Under the pieces are notes generated by a model that saw nothing but the letters and a program-made list of their open reading frames with translations, did no database searches and was not told where the DNA came from. Positions 54,201-59,849 of a stretch of 64,000 nt of DNA are shown here, piece after piece. The stretch is from Triatoma infestans (lineage: Eukaryota > Arthropoda > Insecta > Hemiptera > Reduviidae), in assembly GCA_011037195.1 (NCBI GenBank), contig JAAEAF010004993.1:1-64000 (forward strand), read 5' to 3'. The translations under genes and the position numbers were made by a program. Numbering within the stretch: position 1 is the stretch's first letter; each line of letters begins with the position of its first letter.

Positions 54201-55709
54201 TCATGCATCCATGTCCTGATGGATGCACTCCTGAGGCACTTGAGACACCACAGAACGGATCCGGCCCTATGTGTGTTCCAATAGAACCCTCTAGAGCCAA
54301 ACTATTTGCAGCCTCCTTACCTCGGTGACCCGAATGCCTAGGTACCCAAACTAGGAAGACCTTATTATGGCTACTAATATCCCCTAAATGCACCTAGGCA
54401 ATCCCACACCAGCCTTGAGCTGATCTCCCACGAGTCAATTTCCCGCAGGGCAGCCTGGCTATCCGAATAAATGACGATTCTGAAGTTATGCACTCCGCGT
54501 CTTCTTATTTCGGCGGCGCAGGTAAGAAGTGCGACTAGCTCCGCCTAAAAGACCGCAGCTAGCCTTCCCAGGCTCATCGAGATATTACATCTCGCATGTG
54601 CCCCGTCGCTCCCGGCTCCCACTCCTTCTTCCATCTTAGACCCATCCGTGTACCACATAGATTCGCCTAAAACTGGCGGCCCGTTCTTCCACACCCCTCT
54701 GTCTAATATTAAGACTTTGAAGGGTTTTTGGAAATCGTATCTAGGAGTCATTACATCCGAAGGCAGGCCTAGAATCGGGTCTGCCTCCAACTCCTCGCAT
54801 AGTTTCTGGTATATCCCGCTATGCTTGGGATAAATGGGAGCTTGTCCCTGTTGCAGTCGAACCACGTCTGCTCTTGCAACGCCTTGGACGTAGATGTGGA
54901 GTGGTGGACTCTGCTGGCTTATATTGCTGACTTATCTCATGAACACAGTCACTTTGTGTGATTAAAATTGGGGGCAGGAAGGCAAACCCGAATAAAGAAA
55001 TGTTTCTTTTATCCCACAGCCCTACTTAAATTTTTAAAACAATAGCAGGCAAGAAGAATCATATAAATATATTATATATTGGAAAAATTCACCAAGTCAG
55101 TCACTTAGTATTGATATAATCACAGCGGGATAATCGCCCTTAACATTTCCTATTTTAATAGACAAATTTCTTACTATATGAAATCGTCCCTTTTCCGGTA
55201 GTGTCAAAAAGCTGAAATGCTATTCTGTTCAAAGCATCAGGTACACATAATAAGCCTTCAAATGCTTGAAATTCAAAAAATGATATGAACCTTAAACAAA
55301 AATAATAATTATTTATAAAACAAACAAAACAAAATAAAAATGAAGAATCAGTAACTTAAAAAAAAGAATTGCTTGACAGCAGTACAGAATTTTGCTATTT
55401 AAAACTTCATTAAAAAAAATGAAAACTATTTCAACACATTAATTGTTCATATCTAGCAAAAAGCAGAAGATCCAAATAAAAATTTCCTATCAGCTTAATT
55501 TAAATTACAAAAAGTACTTTTACAAATAGTTTAAATAAACTCAGAATAAGTTATATAAATTTTTACCCATCCTTGTTAATATCAACAATTCTGGCGAGTA
55601 ATTGAAAGGAATGCTCTTCATAATTGTCATGTGGCAGTAGTTTCAGAAATCCTACAATAAAATCAGAGCCACTCATACAAAGTTCACCATTTGTATGTAC
55701 AGTAGCATA
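24044..55709 (-). CDS. aralar1: Mitochondrial aspartate/glutamate carrier (aralar, SLC25A12/13 type), 14 exons
   Basis: Fourteen exons join in frame to 655 residues; family members are near 680, so only a short N-terminal exon and possibly a few last residues are missing. Order: EF-hand half ([32 protein letters not shown]), linker with MELIKTIY, then the carrier half with PxD-type repeats [26 protein letters not shown] and [11 protein letters not shown], and tail [20 protein letters not shown]. The protein exchanges mitochondrial aspartate for cytosolic glutamate plus a proton across the inner membrane, tuned by Ca2+ on the intermembrane side, and serves the malate-aspartate shuttle. Introns hold several kilobases of LINE and Penelope insertions, yet the exons have no stop. 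Confidence 0.95.
24281..25010 (+). repeat. Dispersed repeat R, forward, decayed
   Basis: The R tag CTGGTGTGAAACACTCGCAC begins at 24282. Later R blocks (TTTTTCAGAAAAATGTTTC, GTACTTCCGGTAAACCGA, GGGACCTCAAAACGTG) follow. It starts about 50 bases from the splice acceptor of the last aralar exon. A run of 11 G at about 24402-24412 interrupts it. Confidence 0.55.
25036..25560 (-). pseudogene. Decayed R1/I LINE RT fragment, split by small element
   Basis: 25036-25115 and 25328-25560 match, in order, the RT region of the LINE at 45740-46020 (GGATGATCCCT, CCATCAGTAAT, CACTAACCTTTC; then GTCCAAATACC, AAAGACTACCCT, CTCCGTCTGGTCCGGGT). The 198-base element at 25116-25313 lies between. Not translatable. 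Confidence 0.7.
25116..25313 (-). mobile_element. Small hammerhead-bearing element, copy E1
   Basis: CTTTCTATAGTCAT (25102-25115) and CTTTCTGTAGTCAT (25314-25327) are target duplications with one change. Inside, the minus strand carries the conserved arm with a core at 25155-25189, and the far end is the CTGCGGAACCAACCACCACA tail on the plus strand. The core is broken: CTGAAGA is replaced by CTCTTAGA. GAAAC and ACCGGTCGATG are kept. Confidence 0.75.
25821..25858 (-). ncRNA. Hammerhead-ribozyme-like motif, core intact
   Basis: Minus strand, in order: stem I CATC; core CTGAAGA; one bulged T; stem II GGGCG-AA-CGCCC; GAAA; stem III ACCGGT with no loop; C at 25825 as the expected cleavage base; stem I GATG. 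CUGANGA and GAAA match the hammerhead consensus. The self-complementary ACCGGU means stem III could only form between two RNAs, as reported for short-stem-III hammerheads of Penelope-like elements. The bulged base before stem II is atypical. Activity is inferred, not shown. Confidence 0.6.
25934..25971 (+). ncRNA. Hammerhead-ribozyme-like motif, one core change
   Basis: Plus-strand partner of the motif at 25821: CATC, CTGAAGA, T, GGGCG-AA-CGCCC, then GACA instead of GAAA (A to C at 25960), CCGGTC, GATG. The change hits an invariant core position, so loss of cleavage is expected. Confidence 0.55.
26195..26525 (-). mobile_element. hAT-like MITE, compact copy
   Basis: Ends CAGCGCCCGCTCTAG and (reversed) CAGCGCCCGCTTTAG bound 331 bp. 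Flanks TTGGCAT and TTGTCAT are an imperfect 7-bp duplication. Next to each end are the blocks CCGGACAAAAAGACAAATTG and CCCGGACAAATGTCTGGGTT. The inside matches the reversed split copy at 8582-11129. Noncoding. Superfamily inferred only from end sequence and duplication length. Confidence 0.7.
27160..27250 (-). CDS. aralar1: aralar exon: last transmembrane helix
   Basis: 91 bp from TGTCTAG to GTAAGT. It encodes [20 protein letters not shown] and YVDFGG. Confidence 0.93.
27788..27890 (-). CDS. aralar1: aralar exon: [16 protein letters not shown]
   Basis: 103 bp. It encodes [19 protein letters not shown] and AFWKGVAG, the matrix helix of repeat 3. Confidence 0.95.
27891..29019. other. aralar intron, otherwise unassigned
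   Basis: Apart from the hairpin at 28721, no element ends or domains are seen. A plus frame at 28689-28940 lacks any domain and overlaps the hairpin. Confidence 0.45.
28721..28763. repeat. 20-bp perfect-loop hairpin
   Basis: GTTAGCGTTAGAAGTTGCTA, loop CAT, TAGCAACTTCACGCTCTAAC: the inner 11 pairs are perfect and the outer pairs nearly so. It lies in an aralar intron. It might be an element end or only a chance palindrome. Confidence 0.5.
29020..29214 (-). CDS. aralar1: aralar exon: helix 4 to third signature
   Basis: 65 codons, phase 0. It encodes [20 protein letters not shown] and [12 protein letters not shown] (third signature). Confidence 0.95.
29292..29444 (-). CDS. aralar1: aralar exon: second carrier repeat, start
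   Basis: 51 codons, phase 0. It encodes [20 protein letters not shown] (second signature) and [10 protein letters not shown]. Confidence 0.95.
29950..30233 (-). CDS. aralar1: aralar exon: first carrier repeat
   Basis: 284 bp. It holds the first signature [11 protein letters not shown], then [20 protein letters not shown] and [12 protein letters not shown], helices 1-3. Confidence 0.95.
30311..30386 (-). CDS. aralar1: aralar exon: linker to first transmembrane helix
   Basis: Encodes [20 protein letters not shown], the amphipathic lead into helix 1. The intron upstream (30387-39428) contains a whole LINE and a Penelope-like element. Confidence 0.9.
30387..31126. other. aralar intron, unassigned
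   Basis: AT-rich intron sequence up to the LINE insertion. No feature recognised. Confidence 0.45.
31485..33060 (-). pseudogene. LINE ORF2, RT C-terminus and RNase H
   Basis: Reads [16 protein letters not shown] (RT thumb side), [19 protein letters not shown], then RNase [14 protein letters not shown] (first Asp), [13 protein letters not shown] (Glu), [11 protein letters not shown] (Asp), [19 protein letters not shown] (His/Asp). The tail has [22 protein letters not shown], a Cys/His knuckle. All RNase H catalytic residues are kept. A one-base frameshift near 33055 separates it from the upstream RT. Confidence 0.88.
33053..34387 (-). pseudogene. LINE ORF2, reverse transcriptase
   Basis: 444-codon open stretch with [49 protein letters not shown] (motif A), [20 protein letters not shown] (motif B), [12 protein letters not shown] (catalytic YADD) and [12 protein letters not shown]. 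It is joined to the EN part by a stop after MGSDH and to RNase H by the frameshift near 33055. Confidence 0.9.
34500..35150 (-). pseudogene. LINE ORF2, APE-type endonuclease
   Basis: [55 protein letters not shown], then MAGDF (catalytic Asp), a frameshift near 34735, [13 protein letters not shown], and DLTFCSP...MGSDH before a TAA near 34513. Nicking of the target DNA is the family role. A stop just before WKWN at about 35150 marks the lost ORF2 start. Confidence 0.82.
35330..35400 (+). repeat. TC/AC microsatellite between LINE ORF1 and ORF2
   Basis: A run of TC dinucleotides, then AC repeats, followed to about 35500 by ATACACAT-rich sequence. Unbroken frames over it on both strands are artefacts of the dinucleotide repeat. 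Confidence 0.9.
35586..36445 (-). pseudogene. LINE ORF1 (gag-like, zinc knuckles)
   Basis: Opens at 36445 ([18 protein letters not shown]), then shifts frame near 36290 to [19 protein letters not shown]. Knuckles [13 protein letters not shown] and [17 protein letters not shown] (CCHC type) and a Lys-rich tail ([16 protein letters not shown]) follow. It ends at 35586. Binding of LINE RNA is the family role. Confidence 0.82.
36848..36878 (-). ncRNA. Hammerhead-like motif of Penelope-like element
   Basis: Minus strand: CTGAAGA (36878-36872), A, GGCAATAAATTTACC (stem II, partly paired), GAAA, CGTC (36851-36848) with self-complementary ACGU as stem III. This is the arrangement reported for hammerheads in Penelope-like retroelements. 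It lies 3' of the GIY-YIG fragment on the same strand, as expected. Confidence 0.55.
37069..37150 (+). repeat. 22-bp minisatellite, 3.7 units
   Basis: Tandem AATCACAACTATTAAATAAT units followed by CA, nearly identical. It lies in the 3' part of the Penelope-like element. Confidence 0.92.
37298..37378 (+). repeat. Short direct repeat GGGCTAGGAGAGCGGATG
   Basis: TTATAAAGGGCTAGGAGAGC occurs twice, about 50 bases apart (about 37299 and 37351). Local duplication in the Penelope-like 3' region. Confidence 0.8.
37391..38534 (-). pseudogene. Penelope-like element GIY-YIG endonuclease end, split by LINE
   Basis: Reads [38 protein letters not shown] (GIY-YIG: IYK...YIGQT...Arg), then [25 protein letters not shown] fragment at 37546-38189 intervenes; after it come [20 protein letters not shown] and a stop at 37391. 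Only the C-terminal endonuclease region remains; the RT is absent, so the copy is 5'-truncated. Penelope-like proteins couple an RT to this nuclease. Confidence 0.85.
37546..38189 (+). mobile_element. 5'-truncated R1/I-type LINE tail with AAT repeat end
   Basis: ATTATTGTTGATTGGAGAGA (37526-37545) and ATTATTGTTGATGGAGAGA (38190-38208) are the target duplication, one base different in length. Inside: [20 protein letters not shown] (RNase H last motif, His kept), [39 protein letters not shown], then a tail of about seven AAT units. Frameshifts follow VKG. Confidence 0.9.
38775..38815 (+). ncRNA. Hammerhead-like motif, changed core
   Basis: Plus strand: CTGAAGA (38779-38785), T, GGCAAAC-AAT-GTTTGCC (perfect stem II), then AAAAC in place of GAAAC. 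The first base of the GAAA box is lost. A TG microsatellite lies at 38640-38670. Confidence 0.4.
38910..39428. other. aralar intron, unassigned
   Basis: AT-rich sequence between Penelope relics and the exon at 39429. Nothing recognised. Confidence 0.4.
39429..39519 (-). CDS. aralar1: aralar exon: [15 protein letters not shown]
   Basis: 91 bp from TTGCAG to GTAAGT. It encodes the linker between the regulatory and carrier halves, [18 protein letters not shown]. Confidence 0.88.
39853..40140 (+). repeat. Dispersed repeat R, forward 5' part
   Basis: AATCTGGTGTGAAACACTCA, AAGCGCACTTCCGGTTTACT and ACCCCACCCCTTCCCTAAAT are among the cleanest R blocks in the window. Truncated at about 40140. Confidence 0.75.
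40459..40625 (+). mobile_element. Small hammerhead-bearing element, copy E3
   Basis: Shares AACTAAATTTGCTCTGTGCA, GGGCAAACGCCCGAAC, CGGAAAATATCTCTGATGC and TCTGCGGAACCAACC with E1/E2. The core is broken (ATTCGATGATGGGC in place of CTGAAGATGGGC, and GAACTCGCTC in place of GAAACCGGTC). Single arm, tail on the right. Target duplication uncertain. Confidence 0.65.
41136..41802 (-). mobile_element. Penelope-like element fragment with inverted ends
   Basis: 41136-41181 (AACAAGCTAAAACATTAATT, GGCTGGGGCC, AAGAAGAAACTTT) reappears reversed at 41749-41802. A hammerhead-like CTGAGGA-A-GGTGTCC-GAAT-CGTC lies on the minus strand at 41191-41214 (GAAT instead of GAAA). The minus frame around 41515 reads [15 protein letters not shown] and SLFNKLPP, loosely like the N-terminal region of Penelope proteins. 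Boundaries inferred from the inverted repeat. Confidence 0.5.
41942..42038 (-). CDS. aralar1: aralar exon: [13 protein letters not shown]
   Basis: 97 bp. The residue split over the intron becomes Asn, followed by [19 protein letters not shown], the last EF-hand-like pair. Confidence 0.9.
42703..42844 (-). CDS. aralar1: aralar exon: [20 protein letters not shown]
   Basis: Acceptor TTTTAG, donor GTAAGT, ending with one base over. [12 protein letters not shown] is nearly invariant in this carrier family. Confidence 0.92.
43036..43182 (-). CDS. aralar1: aralar exon: canonical EF-hand [10 protein letters not shown]
   Basis: 49 codons, phase 0 at both ends. [14 protein letters not shown] is a full EF-hand calcium loop. 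The donor is GTTTGTA, weaker than the others. Confidence 0.9.
43183..43616. other. aralar intron, unassigned
   Basis: No feature recognised before the LINE target site. Confidence 0.4.
43730..44220 (-). pseudogene. LINE ORF2 C-terminus, out of frame
   Basis: After the deletion, frames read [20 protein letters not shown], then [39 protein letters not shown] (Cys/His knuckle) and KPGPGFSF before the stop at 43730. These are the expected last parts of the same protein. Confidence 0.8.
44220..47360 (-). CDS. LINE ORF2 polyprotein: APE endonuclease, RT, partial RNase H
   Basis: 1046 codons, uninterrupted. Endonuclease residues 1-225 ([22 protein letters not shown] at 142-147, SISDHR with catalytic His near 218). 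RT about 440-730: [31 protein letters not shown] (motif A, about 578-589), [13 protein letters not shown] (motif B), YADDG (about 669). RNase H about 935 on: YTDGS (940), FQAE (974), CSDSQAA (1000). The expected next motif, WxPGHxGxxGNExAD, is missing: [10 protein letters not shown] is followed by a stop. The endonuclease and RT may be functional; RNase H probably is not. Confidence 0.93.
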   Translation of the reverse strand: MIDRVEMVQVNLQHSKDATANLCRCIAKLHTYFILIQEPYAFKGLVRGLSVVDGRLFVADGGDIPRACILASRSVDAVLLRQFCSRDLVAVRVGLGVGGRRRDVVVASAYFPYDGPSPPPQEFMGLVRYSETNDIPIIIGCDANAHHVVWGSSDTNGRGRALMDFLVGTRLEVLNRGTEPTFVTRIRRQVIDISLASRNFSGLIKDWRVSPEASISDHRMIRFSLGIDPITLASYRNPRRADWGLYSRIIEDKLTIQSEAPDGIEELEREAGILHEHIRSSFEESCPPQVVKDSKNPWWSSSLEKLRRQVRGSYRKAVLADSSESWDSYNSIKRAYKYALRRAKRNSWRSFCEDINSFQESSRLVRILSKDRDSQLGTLRYPDGSFTGGEGETLQLLLDTHFPDNIGLNAASSLVGGRRWDLEDVSTLDEVVTHDRVSWAVQSFSPFKSPGPDGIYPCLLQKGGDVLTKVLLRLFKGCLMFGYVPTLWREVRVVFIPKPGRNDYSDPKAFRPISLMSFLLKTLERLVDRYITDGPLRDHPLHPNQHAYIVGKSTETALHCLVGRIESALEIKEYALGCFFDVEGAFDRVSFDALEDALVRKGIHPVLINWIGVYLRSRVIQVSLGGRTMIVQVGRGCPQGGCLSPKLWCIVMDDLLVRMNSSGFYVQAYADDGVILLLGRCLSTISDLMQSALNMVYCWTQDKGLSINPIKTQAILFTHRRKIVGFTPPRLLGTSIQVSKSVKFLGVVLDSKLNWSEHVKTQHQKAIISFWQCRRVVGKNWGITPKMMFWIYCMVIKPRLVYAALVWWRRIETRSARQLLEEVQRLACLAVTGAFRTTPTASMETLLGIPPLFVEVKNQAMKACYRIKQAGFWQGKRYGHSTIYREMLLRIPITGFPSDRNLKTFVFGHSYRVRLPSREDWLTLGPSGVIPENYLRCYTDGSRMDGRSGAAVYFETGDHLVAPLGEWATVFQAEVYAILCCILDERVRNTNLKGVCICSDSQAALKALNSCVFTSRLVLECSRRLEDLSSLKDVLLVWGPGPGLPN
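47420..47590 (+). repeat. AAAT/AAAC tetranucleotide repeat inside LINE
   Basis: Imperfect runs of AAATAAAT and AAACAAAT between the ORF1 remnant and ORF2. All frames over it are artefacts. Confidence 0.9.
47600..47891 (-). pseudogene. LINE ORF1 remnant
   Basis: [16 protein letters not shown] opens a frame with [39 protein letters not shown] and [18 protein letters not shown]. It runs into the ATTT repeat instead of a gag with zinc knuckles. Most of ORF1 is missing. Confidence 0.5.
47900..48669 (-). other. GC-rich 5' region of the LINE
   Basis: No conserved frame. It ends at the target duplication, so it is taken as the 5' UTR with the internal promoter typical of such LINEs. Confidence 0.6.
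48685..49515. other. aralar intron, unassigned
   Basis: AT-rich; no feature recognised. A T tract follows at about 49516-49536. Confidence 0.45.
49545..49585 (+). ncRNA. Hammerhead-like motif, decayed
   Basis: CTTGATAAAGACAGGAAAGT, then CTGTCAAAATGTTGGC. Stem II pairs (GACAG/CTGTC), but the core boxes differ from CUGANGA and GAAA. Probably a Penelope relic. Confidence 0.3.
49838..49868 (-). ncRNA. Hammerhead-like motif with AGCU stem III, partly changed core
   Basis: Minus strand: CTTGAAAATGACCTGG, CTCC, CAGGTCGAAAGCTCG. Stem II GACCTGG/CAGGTC and GAAA are kept. GAAAGCUC gives a self-complementary AGCU stem III and a C at the expected cleavage base. The CUGANGA box is changed (TTGAAAA). Confidence 0.35.
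49880..50806. other. aralar intron, unassigned
   Basis: A minus frame at 50215-50478 and its plus-strand mirror have no known domain. Possibly old Penelope-related sequence. Confidence 0.35.
50807..50946 (-). CDS. aralar1: aralar exon: [20 protein letters not shown]
   Basis: Encodes the [19 protein letters not shown] loop and [11 protein letters not shown], ending in phase 0 at donor GTAAGT. Acceptor ATTCAG. Confidence 0.9.
51180..51900 (+). pseudogene. Decayed LINE ORF2 tail
   Basis: Plus frames in order: [39 protein letters not shown] after frame changes, [34 protein letters not shown], and [17 protein letters not shown]. This is the post-RT region of non-LTR elements, ending in a Cys/His tail. 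Many stops. Confidence 0.6.
51901..53689. other. aralar intron, unassigned
   Basis: AT-rich. A plus frame at 53133-53363 ([15 protein letters not shown]) has no recognised domain; a retroelement gag start is possible but unsupported. Confidence 0.4.
53693..54908 (-). mobile_element. 5'-truncated R1/I-type LINE, RNase H end
   Basis: Minus frames: [19 protein letters not shown] (RNase H first Asp), [20 protein letters not shown] (GH changed to RH in WVPGH), [30 protein letters not shown]. The tail is AATCT repeats at 53693. Flanks CTCCGCTGGTTTA and CTCTGCTGGCTTA may be the target duplication (two changes). Several frameshifts. Confidence 0.75.
55175..55290 (-). CDS. aralar1: aralar exon: [10 protein letters not shown] segment
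   Basis: Encodes [20 protein letters not shown] and [14 protein letters not shown], an EF-hand pair. Acceptor TTTAAG, donor GTAAGAA. Confidence 0.9.
55567..55709 (-). CDS. aralar1: aralar exon (first seen): N-terminal EF-hand region
   Basis: Acceptor TTTCAG, donor GGTAAAA. It encodes [20 protein letters not shown] and [11 protein letters not shown], matching the N-terminal domain of the carrier. The initiator exon upstream was not found before 64000. Confidence 0.9.
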
Positions 55710-56152
55710 CTGAAATAAATTAATAAGTTAATTTCATATAAAGAATATAATTAATTATAGATTATATATAAAATATATACACATACACAAAAACACACAT
55801 AGACTCTTACAAATAACGTTTTCCTCTAATGGTCACAATATTTCTCTTATTACTGTAAAAGAGACTAAAAGTCATATAGAAAGTGGTATAAAAATTATGA
55901 GGGAAGTGGTAATATAAGTATTCCTTAAAACTAATTGCTGTCAAATTCTCTTGTGACAAGCTAACAAAGATCAGTTTTGAAATGTTTGTGACGTTCGGTT
56001 TTGAATTAGGCTGTGTCATTCATAAAAATTAAACACACACCATTACCAAATTAAAAAAAAATAACGGATTTCGCAGAGGATTTATATTCGTTGTGGTTGC
56101 TCTCCTGAGAATGTCTGAAAGAAATAACGTGAAGATCTTTTTGAAAAAAAAA

Positions 56153-56560
56153 AAATCTGGTGTGAAACACTCACACCACTTTCTCATCCTCCAGTTTTTA
56201 AAATTATAATTCACAAATGTACCAAATTTAATGAAATTCGTCGAAAACTGTAAAAACTTCAGTAAAAGCGCACTTCCGGTTTACTAATTTCCTTGAACTC
56301 GGAATTTTGGCCATCCATTTATTTCTAATTAATCTTCTTTGGATGATAGAATTGTATAATCAACTATGATAGTACTTTAGAGAAAAACATAACAACAACT
56401 CCCCCCCCCCCTAAAAGTGCCCTTAAATGAATTTTTCCAGAGAAATGTTATAAATAAAAGTTGTACATCTTTGTATGCACAGTTTATTTACGAAGTTTCA
56501 AGAATATAGTCGGAGCCATGTTTGAGAAAATCGCGAAAAAGTGAAAAAATTCATCTAGGA
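56153..56560 (+). repeat. Dispersed repeat R, forward copy
   Basis: AAAATCTGGTGTGAAACACT, GCGCACTTCCGGTTTACTAA, CAACTATGATAGTACTTTAG, CTAAAAGTGCCCTTAAATGA and GTCGGAGCCATGTTTGAGA. Best mirror of the reversed copy at 1-410. Confidence 0.8.
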
Positions 56561-57019
56561 AAGTGTAAAGTAAACGCTTATAACTATCATGTGGCAATAA
56601 ATCCGTGATGATATAGAGTGCTGAATGTGTTCACATCTAGTTTATTTGCCACGTAGATTTTTTCTATTTTATATTAGTTTTTGCAGTTTTTTTGAAACTT
56701 TATTTTATACCAAGTGACGTAGTTTTATTTTTTCTTGATTTAATCGATTTCTTGTTTCATTTTTTCTTTTTATTATTGAATTTGCTTTTTGATTGCAGTT
56801 GAATTGGGTAATCATAATTTTCGTTTGTTTTTTTTTGTTTCCAAGTTAGTGTTATTAGTTTCATTTAAGTTAAGAGACTGAACTGTTGTACCAGTGGGGA
56901 CCACAGACGTCAGTAAGTAAGACTGTGTTTGTACTATTGAGTTGGCAGCTATTACTCTTTCACTCTCTCGTAATTCTCTTCTATTTGAATAGAATAAGTT
57001 TATTTACAAATAAAATCAT
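56561..57019. other. Unassigned DNA
   Basis: AT-rich with T runs and a donor-like CAGTAAGTAAG at 56910-56920 on the plus strand. No exon could be supported. Confidence 0.35.
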
Positions 57020-59006
57020 AAAACAATACAACAGAAAGAAAGAGGATTCGGGCTCCTGAGCCTATCTGCACTCCACAAGCTTTCATATTTACACAAATTA
57101 AAATAAACATTAATAGATTATATAAGGAAAAAATAAACTGAAAAAAATCCTTATCTACACAATAAATTAAAGCAGAATGTGCTTAAGCCTCTTATGCTTA
57201 TATTTTTTATAATTCAAAGCACTTAGATTGTAGTTAACAATGCTTGCTATATGAACGTAGGGACTGTTTTCACAAGAGGTGATGCATTTTTGTGTAAGAT
57301 TATACATAAAAGTTCATAGCTGGCAACATCAAGTGTAGCATGCATATGATCGATAGGTGTCCATCTGGGAAAGGATCCAACCAATCTGAGACATTTGTTT
57401 TGGATTCTTTCTAATTTTCCATAGTTAGTAGGACAAGTGTTTGACCAGACAGGAGCCGCGTATAATATAACTGAGCGTATGTACAGATATTATATTAATT
57501 TTTTGTTCAGAAAATTCAGCTTAGATTTTCTGCTTAAGAATGGAAATAGGCTGCACATGACGCCTCCAGATTTGTCACATACTGTATTAGTATGTTTTGT
57601 GAACGTCAGCTTTTAGTCTAACACCAGCCCAAGATATTTAACTTCTTTAGCCCGGGGAAGGGTATTTCCATTAACTTTAGACAAAATGGGTCAGATGTGG
57701 CCTCCAGCATGTAAATAAAATTGCTTCAGTCTTAGTATTATTTGGCCTAATTCTCCATTTATTAAAGTAATCAAAGCTTTTTTGAATGGCTATGGACAAA
57801 TGGTTGGCTACTGTGCCAACTCGGAAAGAGATTTAGTGTAGACAGTACCGTCAGCGAATGGACGGCAGTTTGATTTTAACTTTAATTTAGCTAGGTCATT
57901 GATAAAAATATTGAACAGTGTTGGCTCCAGGACAAAGCCTTGTGTAAATTGACACTTTCACCTGAAAAAGACCTACCAAGAGCGACACAGAATTTTGTAT
58001 TAGTAAAGTAGCTTTTGACAAGATAAATTAGATATCTAGGCAAGTTGTATTGGATTAATTTATAGATAAGGCCATCATGTCAAACACAATCAAAGCCATC
58101 CCAGAAATTTGTTCAAATTGGAATTGTGCTGAACTCTAGCTACTAACTGCAGTAGTCCAGTGTATAGGCCGCAAACCAAACTGACAAGATGACAGCAAAC
58201 TGTTACAGTCAATGACTGAGGTGAGCCGCTTTAGGATAATTTCTCAGTCAGTTTACCTAGAGGAAGTAGGGAGATCGATCGGTAACTAAGTAAGGATGGA
58301 TCTATACCGGGTCTAGGAATAACAATAATTTTTGAAGTTTTCCATAGATCAAGAAAATGGCCAAACATCATTATATGATTAATTATTTTAGTGAGGCGGA
58401 TTAGACACTTTCTTGAAACAGGTGATTACAATTTTTTGTTTTGATTCCATCGATCCCCGGAGATTCGTTATTTTTATTTTTCTAATTTCTTTCCTTAATT
58501 CCTTAGGTGATGCCAGGATACAGTCGTCATGCTTTAGGTTAGGAATGAAAAATTTTTACTTACTGAAAGTACTTTGCGGGTGAAAGTAAGTACCATTTCA
58601 AAGAAATTAGCTAAAGAATCAGCCTTGTATTGGGGGCTGTAGGCATAATTATTGGAATTAAAGGTCTGGGTAACATTATGAAGTTTATTATTTAATGAAA
58701 GTGGAGGAATAATATTAGCTTTAGCACGTGCCTATATAACTTGGATCATAGGGAGAAAATTTGGGGAGCATTTCGCTCCATAAGGAATTTCTATGGTGGT
58801 ATAACATTTTGGAAATAATTTTTATTACTTTGTTTAGTAAATCTTCATCCAGAGGAGATGCTGTTTTAAGAAGGCCTTCTTAATCAGGTTCTTTACTTTT
58901 ATTAGGAGTAGAATCGATAGCGGCAACTGCTGGAATTAGCCTGTTACAGTGTGCGCAGGAATAGATTCGACTTTTGCGTTACTTATTACATATTGAAGTG
59001 ATTCAA

Positions 59007-59778
59007 CTAGTTGGTCGATGTCTTTGCAGTTAGTAACTTAGGGATTAATCGACAATTGGTCATCAAGTAACGACCGAGTTTGTTCCAGTCCGCGTCGTTG
59101 AAATTAAACACATCTCTAGGCTGGTCCAGACTCACTTTCTCTATTACATACAAGAGACTATGATCAGATGAAAGTGCGCACTGAATGGAAGTTACTACTT
59201 GATATGGAAAATTTTTGAGTAGTGCTAAGTCAAGGACACTTAGCCGAGCATTAGAACGGTCCAGATAGTAAGTAGGTTTGTCCGGAGCTACAATCATAAA
59301 ATTAAGTTTAAATGATAACTCAATCAAAGATTTTCCATTTCTGTTATTACAAAAGCAGTTCCATGCAGTGTGCTTAGCATTAAGATCTCCTAATATAATT
59401 GCATGCTTGTACAGACTTAGCATAGTGCGCAGATAAGTAATATCTAGCATATAGGATGGTGAAAGATAAGCAGAAATAATTAAAGCATCAAAGCGATCAA
59501 ATTGAGCTACAATACCTATGGCTATTACAGAATTTAGTGAAGGGAGAACAACAGGATAGTGTTTAAGGTTATTCACAGTTAAAATACCAACACCCCTACC
59601 AGAGTCGTTTCTTATAGGATACATATCCATGAGACTTGAGTTTATCCTTACTTCTTAACAAAGTTTCATTAAGTGCAATTATATCTATTTTATATTTACC
59701 TACATAATGTGAAAATTCTAAAATTTTATTAATGATGGATCTTAAGTTCCAGCACATTATTTTAGTTTTAGAAATCAC
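59007..59778 (-). pseudogene. Jockey ORF2 start and endonuclease
   Basis: MISKTKIMCWNLRSIINKI, KIDIIALNETLLRSKDKL, then, after a frame change near 59620, GRGVGILTVNNLKHYPVVLP, AIILGDLNAKHTAWNCFCNN (catalytic Asp/Asn), LSVLDLALL and CALSSDHSLL (catalytic His). It continues to a stop near 59007. Confidence 0.85.
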
Positions 59779-59849
59779 ATTAAATGAAAAATAAAATCAG
59801 TAATGACACTTTCTTTGCTTATTGCATCAGTAGCTAACTTTAATTTTTC

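Noticed and set aside
56880..56930. Donor-like CAGTAAGTAAG as the end of an aralar 5' exon
   Set aside because: It is on the plus strand, while aralar is on the minus strand.
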